Below, in pieces: positions 18,019 to 27,166 of a stretch of 64,000 bases of DNA. Below the pieces are notes generated by a model, which was not told where the DNA came from, did no database searches, and was given only the letters and a program-made list of their open reading frames with translations. The stretch comes from Roseiarcus sp963820775 (lineage in GTDB: Bacteria; Pseudomonadota; Alphaproteobacteria; Rhizobiales; Beijerinckiaceae). How positions within the stretch are numbered: the stretch's first letter is position 1; each line of letters begins with the position of its first letter. The stretch covers positions 372,001-436,000 of the forward strand of contig CAWGBF010000009.1 of the NCBI GenBank assembly GCA_963820775.1, given 5' to 3'. The position numbers and the translations under genes were made by a program.

Positions 18019-19764
18019 ATGTCCGACACGCTCGCTTCCTGTGAATCCGTCTCCCTGGGGAAGCTGGCGCTTCGCCTTGATCGCAACGGTGCATTCGCAC
18101 GCGAGATATCGGTCGGCGGAGAGGAGCTATTTCGCGGCATCGGGTTCGTCGTCCGTGACGCAAATTGGGGCACGCCGGCGCTAACGAGCGAAGCCATCCT
18201 GTCGCGGCAAAACGATCGAGCGACCGTGAAATCGGGCGGCAAACTGGACATGTTTGGCCGCGATCTTACCTGGTCCGCCGAGTGGTCGATCACAGAGGGT
18301 GGCCTGGAGGCGAAGGGAAGGGCCTCTTCTGTTACTGGATTCGATACAAATCGGACCGGATTTGTTGTCTTGCATAGTCTCGGCGCCACGCGCGGTCGGC
18401 AGGTGAAGGTGTTCCATCCTTGCGGAGGCATCGAGGAAACGACGTTCCCGGAGCTCGTCTCGCCGCACCAACCGTTCTTCGATATCGAGGCGCTAGAATA
18501 TACAACAGCCGCAGGGAATCGGCTCCGGCTGTACTTCTCCGGGGAGGTCTTCGAGATCGAGGATCAGCGCAACTGGACCGACGCCTCTTATAAGACCTAC
18601 TGCCGGCCGCTGCGCCTGCCTTACCCCTATCGCATTGGACCTTCGACCGTCATTGAACAATCAGTACGATTGGAAATTCTCGCCATAACTCCTGTCGGGT
18701 CCAGAGCCCCTCGTGCCGCTCCCTGGATTGAGCGGACCGCAGTCCTTCCCATGCTCGGCACGAGCCTGCCGCCGGGCCCTTTCGTACCTAAGCAGCTCGC
18801 CGCCTTGAAAGCGTTGGCGCTCGGATTCACGGCGATTGAAGTCGACTTGTCCGATGAAGACGGATTGGCGACAGCGAGCGAAAGAATCGCCTCCGCGCCG
18901 GGACCCCTTCGCATCGACATCAGAATGAGCGAGGAGAAAAAGACGCTCGCAGCCGTCACGACATTGGCGCCGTTCTTAGCCGATAAAGCCATTATCGGTG
19001 TTTCTCTTTGGGACGCGGAGGACTCGACGAGCGCGGCGGCGCGTGCTCTGGCGCCCAATATCCGTATCGGAGGTGGCACCGGCGCGTTCTTCACGGAATT
19101 GAACCGACTGTCCCACTGGCCGGCTGCCGACTATTTGACATGGACGTCGAACCCGACAGTGCACGGCTCAAGTGACGACACGATCGGGGAAACGACCGAA
19201 TTGCTGGTGGACATAATTCGCACCGCGCGCGCGAGGTCGAGCGCGGCGCGCTTTCAAATTGGTCCGATGACGCTCGGCCTTCGCTACAATCCCAACTCAA
19301 CCACCGCGTTAGGGCGACGCTTCGCATCTCCTCCCGATCCTCGCCAGGATGAAATGATTTCGGCAGCCTGGGCTGTAGGAACAGTTGCGGGTTTTCTAGA
19401 TTCCGCGGTTGAGACGCTCGCTTTTTTTGAACCGATCGGACCGAAAGGGTTGTTGTCGGAGCAGGGGTCATTCTCCCCTGCCGCCCATGTCTTGCTGCGG
19501 CTCTCATCCTACGCCGGGCGCAAGGCCTCCGTCATACGCTGGCCCGGCACCCAACGCGCTGTCGGTCTGTCGATCAAAGCCCCGGGTGAGCTCGTTCTTT
19601 GCTTTGCGCACCCGCGAGACGAAGAGTTCCCGATATCGCTACCCGCGGGCGTTTGGGTCCGCGCCGAACGGCTTAGCGCCAGTGGATTCGTAGATATCCC
19701 ACTACGCGAATTTCGCGCGGAGCGTTTCGGCGTCGCTTGGTTGACCGCCGAGGGTGAACCATAG
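18019..19764 (+). CDS. Large protein resembling D-apionate lactonase (ApnL) family
   Basis: 581 residues, no signal peptide, probably cytosolic. Conserved-looking blocks are GGEELFRGIGFVVRDANWGT (residues 34-53), FDTNRTGFVVLHSLGA near 109-124, FPELVSPHQPFFDIE near 147-161, and VFEIEDQRNWTDASYKTY near 178-195, followed by CRPLRLPYPY. From memory these blocks, above all EDQRNW-DAS-KTY, occur in the D-apionate lactonase family. That family has an N-terminal beta domain, a TIM-barrel middle and a C-terminal domain. The middle (around 260-450) has barrel-like sequence. ApnL opens apionolactone in apiose catabolism. Here the partners differ from the known apiose pathway, so the true substrate may be another branched or unusual sugar lactone. 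It is transcribed away from the regulator and shares the operator. Confidence 0.55.
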   Translation: MSDTLASCESVSLGKLALRLDRNGAFAREISVGGEELFRGIGFVVRDANWGTPALTSEAILSRQNDRATVKSGGKLDMFGRDLTWSAEWSITEGGLEAKGRASSVTGFDTNRTGFVVLHSLGATRGRQVKVFHPCGGIEETTFPELVSPHQPFFDIEALEYTTAAGNRLRLYFSGEVFEIEDQRNWTDASYKTYCRPLRLPYPYRIGPSTVIEQSVRLEILAITPVGSRAPRAAPWIERTAVLPMLGTSLPPGPFVPKQLAALKALALGFTAIEVDLSDEDGLATASERIASAPGPLRIDIRMSEEKKTLAAVTTLAPFLADKAIIGVSLWDAEDSTSAAARALAPNIRIGGGTGAFFTELNRLSHWPAADYLTWTSNPTVHGSSDDTIGETTELLVDIIRTARARSSAARFQIGPMTLGLRYNPNSTTALGRRFASPPDPRQDEMISAAWAVGTVAGFLDSAVETLAFFEPIGPKGLLSEQGSFSPAAHVLLRLSSYAGRKASVIRWPGTQRAVGLSIKAPGELVLCFAHPRDEEFPISLPAGVWVRAERLSASGFVDIPLREFRAERFGVAWLTAEGEP

Positions 19765-19951
19765 TCCGCTTGCCTCGCTCAAGCTCCCTTAGAAACAACG
19801 CAACGCATTCCCACGCTGTTGCGGAATAGCCGCTACTTGCGCACAGCCGTCGTGCCGTGGGCCGTCCTAATGACGTGCCACTTTAAGCCGACGCTAACAT
19901 TGGCGCGCGCGGACCGGAGGCGAAGCAAGAGTTCCGCCTCAAAAAATCCTC

Positions 19952-21536
19952 ATGGTGCCGTTAAGCGCGCAGCTTGGAATTGACGAAACATCATCGGACG
20001 CACTCAACGAGACGGACATCGATTTGAATTCAGAGAACTCTTCCGCCCCCGAGGAAACCGGCGCAAAAGACCAAGGTCGCGAGTCATCGGTCACAAGACC
20101 GCTGCGATCAGGGGCGGCGACTCCTGCGCCTATCGCGGACGCGGCGTCCGGAGAGGGCCCCGCCGCTACCGGCGCCCGTGACGAAGGCCAAGCGAAGGTG
20201 GAAATTGCGCAGCGCGCTGAGCCTTCTGTCAAGGCGGAGAAAAACTTCTTTACCGGGAAGATCGGCAGAAATCATGAAATTGGCGACTCGCCGGTCGCGG
20301 TCGCGTCGTTCGACGGGGCAGCGGTTGACCCTCTCAGGGAGGCGTCGGCAGCCCTCGATGACAGGGACTATGCGACGGCTCAGCGTCTTTTTGCGGCGGT
20401 TGGACGGAAGGGCATTGCCGAAGCCATCAAGGACGCATTGGCTGCCCTCGATCGCAAGGATTTTGCGAAGGCTCAGGGGCTTTTTGAGGCGCTCGGCCAG
20501 AAAGGCGCCGGCGCAGCGCAGGTGAAAGGATCGGCGCCGGCGAGTTCGGCGCCCCCCAAGCCCGTAGCATCGGCAGGGGGTCCAATTGCGTCCGACTCCC
20601 GGGATAACGCTCAACAAAAACCCGTAACATCGCCGGCCGAAGTCTTTCCGCTTGCGGATGCGGTATATCGCCGGCCTCCGCCTCAGGCAGAAAAGGCAAA
20701 ATCGCGCCGCCTTAAGCCGCTTTTCCTTGGAGCCGGCTTGATGTTGTTTGCGATCTTCGGCGTATCCGCGATTTATGGTTCGCCACTAAACTGGACGTTC
20801 CCCACCACAGAAAGCGAGGCGATCGCCGGTCTTTCTTCAGGCGCTAATGTCCTCAAGACGGATCTAGCGGTGATCACGGGCCAAGGCGCACGCGAGAAGG
20901 GGCGGTCCTCGACGCGCGACCCCAGCGCCGCGCTCACACAGCTGACGGACCGACTCGACCAGATCGAGCACGAGTACGGAGCACGTTTGGATAAGCTCAG
21001 CGAGCGCGTCGACCAAGATTTCCTCGTCCAGATTTGCCGATATTGCGGCGAGGCTTGATAAGCTGGAAAAGAAAGCAGCCTTGCCGGAGACGCCTGCCTC
21101 AGAATCTGCCAATGTCGTGGCGAGGCTCGATAAATTGGAGAAGCGGGTCGCCGTCCCGGCTGCGCCGGCCTCGGAAATTGCCGGTCTGACGACAAGACTT
21201 AACAAGTTGGAGAAGAGAGCTGCCGTCGCCGGCGCAAGTTCGCCTAATCCCCTCCCGCCTGCCGCGCCGAAACAATCGTCGCTTATGGCAAGGGCGGACC
21301 CTCCCGCCCCGAATGAAAGAGCCAGATCCGACAACCCGGGCCGCTTGCTCCGAGACTATAGCGTCGAGGATGCACGGGACGGCATAGCCGTGGTTGACAG
21401 TCGCTCTGGTCCGCAAGAGGTAGCGCCCGGAGATTTTATCCCTGGGGCGGGGCGCGTCTTGCGAATTGAGAAACGGGGTGGCGATTGGTTCGTCCTGACG
21501 AGCCGCGGCATCATTACAAGCGGTCCGGCGCCCTAG
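19952..21536 (+). pseudogene. Membrane-anchored coiled-coil protein, unrecognised, one-base frameshift
   Basis: Two frames belong to one gene of 527 residues if one base is removed near 21014 (the extra C in GACCAAG). The N-terminal ~250 residues are acidic and low-complexity. They include two imperfect helical repeats: ALDDRDYATAQRLFAAVGRK and ALDRKDFAKAQGLFEALGQK. A single membrane segment FLGAGLMLFAIFGVSAIYG follows at about 255. Then come heptad repeats of the form (A/T)RL(D/N)KLEK, at least four copies across the frameshift. A C-terminal beta-rich domain follows: GIAVVDSRSGPQEVAPGDFI and RVLRIEKRGGDWFVLTSRGI. I do not recognise the family. The topology suggests a cell-envelope protein with a cytosolic repeat domain and an external coiled coil. 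Confidence 0.7.
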
Positions 21537-22300
21537 TAGCGAGGCTAGCTCGCAAGCGTGCGGTCCTTTGTCTGTGCCGGTTAGACGTCCGACGATGTCC
21601 GCCGCCAGGATGGCTGCGAGGTTTTCGAGTTTCGAAACCTGAAGCCTTTGCTCAAAGGGGGCTGCTACAGAGTTGATTTGATACATCGTCCGCCGTCGCG
21701 GAATGTCCGGTTTCCGCGCACTCCTGCCATTGCCGGCCCATCGTCGAACTACGAGAATTCAGCATCCGCGACATCCTGGCCACAAGGCCAGGCCTTCCCC
21801 GCCAAACGTCGGCCAACTTATTTAGCCCCCAACTGCGGGGAAAGCCCGATGCTGTGGCCCATGTCGTCTCCTGATCGGCGAGCGAGGGCGACGGCGCTTT
21901 CGCATCCATCGTCGCAATCAACCGAAAGAGGCGGAGCGTCGCCAAGCGACGGTTGATGTTGTTGATGTTGAAACTGGCGATCTTTCATTGGTTCAGGGAC
22001 AGACACGCGGCATGGGTCAGGGTTCAGCGTCGCACCTCAACCGCCTTCGATCCAGGTTCGGCTGCGGCTAATCAGGAAGTCGCCGTCATTCCTGCATGAT
22101 ACAGCACTGCACTGTAGTTAATTTTTAGGCCGTGAGATCGCTCACCATCCCCCACCCCCGGACACACACACCAGGGTGGGGGGCCGTTGCGGTTCGCCAA
22201 ATAACTTGGCGGGCCCATTTTTCGCCCAGTCGGAAAAGGAATGTTGCGATGGCGTTGCGATGCGTTGGTTTTCAAGTCGCTGCTGATTGAAATCATTGCG
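21537..22300. other. No gene seen (about 760 bp)
   Basis: Short open frames here have no recognisable features and overlap each other on both strands. A G-rich/C-rich patch with CCCCCACCCCCGG and GGTGGGGGGCCG at 22147-22186 could pair as a hairpin. The last part probably belongs to the left end of IS110 element 3, but its boundary is not clear. Confidence 0.4.
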
Positions 22301-22521
22301 AGACGAAAAGGTGGCGCCGGCCTTTGAACCCAGAAATTGTGGTGGGTGGACGGACCGCCCAGGCTCGCGAGACCGGGTCCCCAGATCGCGAGTGCGAGCT
22401 TCTGTTTGGCAACCTAGACCAGATGTTCGCCTGAGATAGGGCGACCCGTCTCACAATATGCAGGTTGACGAGGGTTGCGCTGGATGGACCAGCGCCGAGC
22501 CTCACGCATAGGAGACGGGTC
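22301..22521 (+). ncRNA. Candidate bridge-RNA region of IS110 element 3 (upstream of transposase)
   Basis: About 220 bp immediately upstream of an intact IS110 transposase have no gene. They include self-complementary runs such as GTGGGTGGACGGACCGCCC and TCGCGAGACCGGGTCCCC with GATCGCGAG. This matches the position of bridge RNAs in IS110-subgroup left ends. The boundaries are approximate and no fold was computed. Confidence 0.35.
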
Positions 22522-23631
22522 ATGGAGCAGCGTATCATCTACGTCGGCCTGGATGTGCACAAAGATACAATCGCGGTGGCGCTTGCCGAGGCGGGCAAGC
22601 GGGGGGAGCTGCGCGAGTATGGCAAGATCGCGAACACGCCGGCGGCGCTGAGGACTTTGGCGGCGAAGCTGGCGAGTCATGGCTGGCGCCTTCGATTTTG
22701 CTATGAGGCTGGCCCTTGCGGTTACGGCGTTCAGCGCCAGCTGAGCGAAGCCGGGCACGAATGCGTCGTAGTCGCCCCGTCGTTGATTCCGCGCAAGCCC
22801 GGCGATCGGGTCAAAACCGACCGACGCGACGCGATTAACCTGGCCAAATTGCACCGAGCGGGTGAACTGTCGTCGGTGTGGGTTCCAGACCCAGCCCATG
22901 AGGCGATCCGCGATCTGGTGCGCGCGCGACTGGCGGCGGTGCGCGTGTTGCGGCAGGCGCGCCAGCAACTCTCCGGCTTTCTGCTGCGCCATGGCCGTCA
23001 TTATAACCGGCCGGCCTGGACCCTGATGCACCGGCGCTGGCTCGCCGGATTGTCGTTCGAACACGCAGCGCATTACATCGTGCTGGAAGATTGCATCGCG
23101 GCCGTCGAGGCGGCGACGGCTCGGCGGGATCATCTTGAAGCCCACATCGAAGCCGCGCTTCCGGACTGGTCGCTGACGCCAGTGGTGAAGGCGCTGCAAG
23201 CGCTGCGTGGCCTCGCGCTGGTGGCCGCTGCGACGCTGGTGGCGGAACTCGGCGACATCACCCGTTTCGCCAATCCGCGGCAGTTCATGGCCTATCTGGG
23301 TCTCGTTCCTTCCGAGCATTCCAGCGGAAGCACGCGACGCCAGGGCGGAATCACCAAGGCGGGCAATGGCGCGGCGCGGCGCATGTTGATTGAGGCGGCA
23401 TGGAGCTACCGGTTTCCAGCCCGTATCGGTCGCGATCTCCTTCTGCGCCAAGAAAAGTTGAGCAAGCCAATCCGAGACATAGCCTGGAAGGCCCAGGAGC
23501 GACTCTGCCGTCGATATCGCAAGCTCGCCCATGCGGGGAAATTGAAGACCGTGATCACCGCCGCGATTGCGCGCGAGCTTTCGGGCTTCGTTTGGGCGAT
23601 CGCGAAACAGACGCGACCGGAAATCGCGTAG
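22522..23631 (+). CDS. IS110-family transposase 3 (intact)
   Basis: 369 residues. The N-terminal RuvC-like DEDD domain reads IIYVGLDVHKDTIAVALAEA at residues 5-24, FCYEAGPCGYGVQRQL near 66-81, and KTDRRDAINLAKLHRAGEL near 103-121. The C-terminal domain reads LRGLALVAAATLVAELGDI near 240, FMAYLGLVPSEHSSGSTRRQ then GGITKAGNGAARRMLIEAAW near 270-302. It includes the Ser of the SSG motif used as nucleophile in IS110 recombinases. The ATG at 22522 follows GGAGACGGGTC. No frameshift is seen, so this copy could be active. Confidence 0.95.
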   Translation: MEQRIIYVGLDVHKDTIAVALAEAGKRGELREYGKIANTPAALRTLAAKLASHGWRLRFCYEAGPCGYGVQRQLSEAGHECVVVAPSLIPRKPGDRVKTDRRDAINLAKLHRAGELSSVWVPDPAHEAIRDLVRARLAAVRVLRQARQQLSGFLLRHGRHYNRPAWTLMHRRWLAGLSFEHAAHYIVLEDCIAAVEAATARRDHLEAHIEAALPDWSLTPVVKALQALRGLALVAAATLVAELGDITRFANPRQFMAYLGLVPSEHSSGSTRRQGGITKAGNGAARRMLIEAAWSYRFPARIGRDLLLRQEKLSKPIRDIAWKAQERLCRRYRKLAHAGKLKTVITAAIARELSGFVWAIAKQTRPEIA

Positions 23632-24109
23632 GGCGTCGAAGCTGAAGCCGAGGGATTGCGAAGAGGAGGCCATCGACCACAACTCATCCAAAGTTAGGCA
23701 AGGCTGGAGGCACGGTCACGGCCAGGAGAACCCTCGTTTCCACTAACAGCCGGATTCTATCCGACGCTGATCCTAGACAGAGGAAGCTCCGCGACGCATT
23801 ACCGGCCCGGCGGTAACCAACCCGCGTATCAGAGCATGATCAACCGTCGTTCTCATGATCGTGCCTCTTGCCCTGCCTAACGGCGGTCGATTTGAAACGC
23901 TCGATCGCGAGCAAAAGAATATTCGCGCCTGCAGCTTGAAACGGCGAACATGAGAGCGGTGCAAATCTTACTCTTGGTACCCGCCGATCGGCCCGTTAGA
24001 CAGCCGGAATTGACCCTTTGCGGACCTCCATCTTTGCCCAATGAAGGGCAGGACTGCGCCCCGAAGCGGCCACCCAGGCTGCCGAGCCATAATCACTCCG
24101 GCGAAGAAT
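23632..24109. other. No gene seen (about 480 bp)
   Basis: The first bases are the right end of IS110 element 3. The rest, up to the istB scrap, shows no recognisable gene, RNA or repeat. Short open frames on the minus strand have no ribosome site and no familiar sequence. Confidence 0.4.
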
Positions 24110-24129
24110 GAAGTCCTCATCGCTGCGCC

Positions 24130-24211
24130 CGGGCCACAGCAATCTTGCCGTGCATTTTGAGGGTGCGTGAGCCATGATGACGACGGCGCCGGCGGCAGGG
24201 TTATGACGCAT
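24130..24211 (-). pseudogene. istB: IS21 istB, N-terminal scrap
   Basis: The frame starting ATG at 24211 reads MRHNPAAGAVVIM. After a frameshift it continues RTLKMHGKIAVARAQR, resembling the start of IS21 helper ATPases. The ATG overlaps the end of istA by several bases, the usual istA-istB arrangement. The ATPase domain is absent. Confidence 0.6.
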
Positions 24212-25141
24212 GATGCGCCTCCTGGGCTTTGCGCAGCGCGTCGTAGCGCTCGACGTTAGCCTGCGGTTCGTTCGTCAAAGTCGGAGCCTGCGGCGCCTTT
24301 ATCGGAGGCGTGTCCATCGGCTTTCCGTCGACCAAGCGGTGCAGCAGGTTCAGAATACGCGTCTTCGTTGGCGCGCCGGCCTCCAGCGCCAGTTCGACGG
24401 CGGCGAGCACGGCTTGCTCGTCGTGCTGGAGAACCAGGGCGAGGATCTCGACCATCTCGCGGTCGCCGCCTGGCGTCTTGAGCATGCGCTGTTGCAGAGC
24501 CCGGAAGGCCGGCGGCAGTTCGGCGAACGGCGCGCCATTGCGCAGGGCTCCGGGCTTGCGTTGAACGACCGCCAAATAATGCCGCCAGTCGAAACGGTGG
24601 TCGTACTCTTGCGTTGGTGGGAGCGGGCAAAAACGCGGCGATGTTCGCAGACGACTTGCCCCTCGGCGGCGACAACGATGCGTTGGGGATAGACTCGTAC
24701 GCTGACTGGGCGATTGGCGAAGGAGGCCGGCGCGCTGTAGCGATTGCGCTCCAGATGGACCAGGCACGTCGGCGACACGCGCTTGGCGTATTCGACGAAG
24801 CCGTCGAACGGCCTGGAAAGCGGCATCAGATGTCGCGCCTCTTCGGCCCAGGCCTCGGCCACCGAGCCAGCTTGCGAGCCGTGCGGCGTCTGGGCCCACA
24901 GCTCTCGGCATCGCGCCTCCAGCCAGTCGTTGAGCGCCGCCAGAGGGGAAGTTCGGCATGGGTTGCCAGAGCCGATGGCGGGCATGCCTCACACGTTCTT
25001 CTCGATCTGCCCTTTCTCCCAGCCGGAGGCCGGATTGCAGAACTCGGCCTCGAACAGGAAGTGGCTGACCATGGCAGAGAAGCGCGCGTTGACTTGGCGC
25101 TCCTTTCCGCGGCCGATCTTGTCGACGGCGGTTCGCATGTT
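24201..25141 (-). pseudogene. istA: IS21 transposase istA, C-terminal half, frameshifted
   Basis: Minus-strand translation from 25138 gives MRTAVDKIGRGKERQVNARF, then SAMVSHFLFEAEFCNPASGW and EKGQIEKNV. After a frameshift comes ARHRLWQPMPNFPS, in another frame LNDWLEARCRELWAQTPHGS and NRYSAPASFANRPVSVRVYP, and finally FDWRHYLAVVQRKPGALRNG to the stop. All blocks are standard IstA sequence after the second catalytic Asp. At least three frameshifts are present. The continuation upstream lies at 26464-27063, on the other side of IS110 element 4. Confidence 0.88.
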
Positions 25142-25198
25142 ATGGGATGGACGTCTCCCGCTTTCCTGCCAGCATTGCCTGGCACAAAGGAGGGAAAC

Positions 25199-26208
25199 AT
25201 GTCGCTTGAACTACTCGCCATCGATCTCGGGAAGCGCTCGTTTCACTGTCATGGCATCGACAGCGATGGGATTGTCCTTTCGCGCAGAGTGAGCCGCGCC
25301 AGGCTGTTTGACACCATCAAGGAACTCGCTCCGAAAGCCGTTGCCATGGAGGCTTGCGCCAGCGCCCATTTCTGGGGTCGACGCTTGCTGGCCGATGGAC
25401 GCCGAGTTCTTGTTGATCAATCCCTGGTTTGTGAAGCCGTTCGTGAAAGGATCCAAGAACGACGCGGCGGACGCAGAGGGAATTTATGAAGCCGCGTTGC
25501 GCCCGACGATGAGATTCGTTCCGGTCAAATCCACTGAGCAACAGGATTTGCAATCGCTTCATCGAGCGCGGGAGCGCGTTGTCTGCGCTCGGACTGCGCT
25601 TATCAACCACATGCGAGGGCTTCTGGGCGAGTATGGTGTCATCCTGCCCCAAGGCGCATGGCGGTTTCTAAAACAGGCGCAGGACGCGATCGCGGCCGCC
25701 GAGCTTTCCGAGCTCACGCGGGATCTCTTCGGCGACCTGCTCGTCGAACTGCGCGCTCTCGATCTCCAACTTGACAAACTGGATCAGCAACTCGTGAGGA
25801 TTTGCCGGACGAACGAAGCCTGCCGCCGGCTGTCAAAGCTGCCGGGCGTCGGTCCGGTGATTGCGACGGCGCTCGTCGCCGGCGGTGGACGACGGGCGTC
25901 ATTTCCGCTCGGGGCGGGAACTTGCGGCGTGGATCGGCCTCGCGCCGCGCCAATATACGACCGGAGGCAAGCCTCGACTCGGAGGAATAGGCCGGCGCGC
26001 CAATCATTATCTCCGACGGCAGATGATTCACGGCGCCCGCGCCGTCATGTTTCGACTGACGAAACACGAGGATCGCCGTTCCCAGTGGCTGAAGGGGCTC
26101 GCGGCGAGGCGAGGCTTTACTCGGGCGATTGTCGCGCTCGCCAATAAGACGGCAAGGATCGCCTGGGCCGTGCTCACCCGTAAGGAGGACTATTTAGCCG
26201 CAGCATGA
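25199..26208 (+). pseudogene. IS110-family transposase 4 with two frameshifts
   Basis: Starts MSLELLAIDLGKRSFHCHGI after an AAGGAGG ribosome site. The DEDD domain continues AVAMEACASAHFWGRRLLAD, then shifts frame near 25400 (INPWFVKPFVKGSKNDAADA). It shifts again near 25885 into DGRHFRSGRELAAWIGLAPR, QYTTGGKPRLGGIGRRANHY and GFTRAIVALANKTARIAWAV. Removing one base at each site gives 335 residues, the expected size. The catalytic residues are present but split, so this copy is inactive as read. Confidence 0.9.
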
Positions 26209-26441
26209 CCGCCGCGCGTCAGCGCTGAAGCGGAGGCCGTCTCGGATGCGAGGTGACACCTGATTGTTCGTCGGCAAGGACCGCAACTTCCAAGCCTGGT
26301 TTACGACAAGGCCTTCGGGGCCGATCATGTTATGAGGCCGGAAGCCGCGGACTCCCATCAAGGCCAGGGGCGCACAATCGTCCCGCGACAGGCCGGATAG
26401 ATTCGTGCATTCCAGCCGCCGGCGCCAACAGATCGCCTTGC
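26209..26441 (+). ncRNA. Candidate bridge-RNA region of IS110 element 4 (downstream of transposase)
   Basis: About 230 bp between the transposase stop and the right inverted repeat contain no gene. This is where IS1111-type elements keep their guide RNA. Short complementary runs occur (GGCCGGATAG, CCAGCCGCCGGC). Positional evidence only. Confidence 0.3.
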
Positions 26442-26463
26442 GCGGGAGACGTCCATAGATTGT

Positions 26464-27063
26464 CGTAGATGCCGCGCCGCGGCACACCTCCCAGCACACG
26501 GAAGGCGTGGTTGTGGGCGTCGAACAGCATCTCGTGGGTCTGCTGCGGATAGGCGCGGAGAATGAAGGCGCGGCTGTAGGAGAGCTTGACGTGAGCGACC
26601 TGCAGCTTGGTCCGCTCGCCGGCGATGATCGCCCAATCTTCCGACCAGTCGAACTGGAACGCCTCGCCCGGCAGAAACGCCAGCGGCACGAACACGCCGC
26701 GGCCGCACGTCCTCTGTTCCTGTTGCCGAGCAACCTTCCAGTCGCGAGCGAACGCCGCCACCCGATTGTAGGAGCCGTCGTAACCGAGGGCCGCCAGATC
26801 GGCGTGCAGCTGCTTCGTCGGCCGCTTCTGTTTGCGCGACCTGCCCGCCTCTTGAAGGAGCATGCGAGACAGCTTGTCGGCGTGGGGATCGAGCTTGCTT
26901 GCGCGGTCGGCGACGTTGAACTTGGGCTCGACGACGTCGGAGCGCAGATACTTGCGCGCACCGTGTTCCTCGACAGACCTGTCCGCCGCGAGATCTCCCG
27001 GATCGAGAAATGGTCCCGGCAGTGCCAGCGCCGGATGACGCTCAATAACTCCATGTCGATCAC
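26464..27063 (-). pseudogene. istA: IS21 transposase istA, N-terminal half, frameshifted
   Basis: Begins MIDMELLSVIRRWHCRDHFS and IREISRRTGLSRNTVR, the IstA helix-turn-helix. The next residues KYLRSDVVEPKFN are in another frame because GTGCGCGCAAG stands where GTGCGCAAG would keep frame, an extra GC pair around 26951-26962. It then continues FVPLAFLPGEAFQFDWSEDW (first catalytic Asp), VKLSYSRAFILRAYPQQTHE and HAFRVLGGVPRRGIYDN, where IS110 element 4 interrupts it. Confidence 0.88.
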
Positions 27064-27103
27064 TCCGATGCCCCCTGCCTAGGCCAAGGGGGCGAGGTTC
27101 AAA

Positions 27104-27166
27104 CATGGGTCAGTTCTCGGTGGAAAAACCCGTGGCGCCCGGGTCAGTTCTCACTGGAAATCAACA
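27104..27166 (-). repeat. IS21 terminal repeats
   Basis: GGGTCAGTTCTCGGTGGAAA at about 27105-27124 and GGGTCAGTTCTCACTGGAAA at 27141-27160 are two near-identical 20-bp repeats. The second ends at the IS terminus. Multiple transposase-binding repeats at the ends are typical for IS21. Confidence 0.7.

Larger units (their letters stand above)
25142..26460 (+). mobile_element. IS110/IS1111-type element 4, nested in istA
   Basis: The host istA frame breaks at GIYDN (26464) and resumes at MRTAVDK (25138), bracketing the element. ATGGACGTCTCCCGC at 25147-25161 is repeated inverted at 26442-26456, a perfect 15-bp subterminal inverted repeat. The leader before the transposase is only ~57 bp while ~250 bp follow it. 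Subterminal repeats plus a long right end fit the IS1111 subgroup. Confidence 0.88.
24110..27166 (-). mobile_element. IS21-family element, truncated at istB and interrupted by IS110 element 4
   Basis: The right boundary is clear. The terminal TGTTGATTTCC (27156-27166, minus strand) and two internal copies of a GGGTCAGTTCTC-GTGGAAA type repeat mark the istA side. Inside are istA in two pieces and only the first ~25 codons of istB, so the istB end is lost near 24110. IS110 element 4 occupies about 25142-26460 within istA. Confidence 0.8.

Noticed and set aside
21648..21956. Small plus-strand frame after the coiled-coil gene
   Set aside because: No ribosome site, no similarity, and an overlapping frame of equal length on the other strand.
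22140..22186. C-rich/G-rich runs as a G-quadruplex regulator
   Set aside because: Only partial runs, no adjacent gene to control, and the stretch is probably IS flank.
23996..24211. 71-codon minus-strand frame as a novel gene
   Set aside because: Its first residues are the istB start and the rest is out-of-frame or unrelated DNA.
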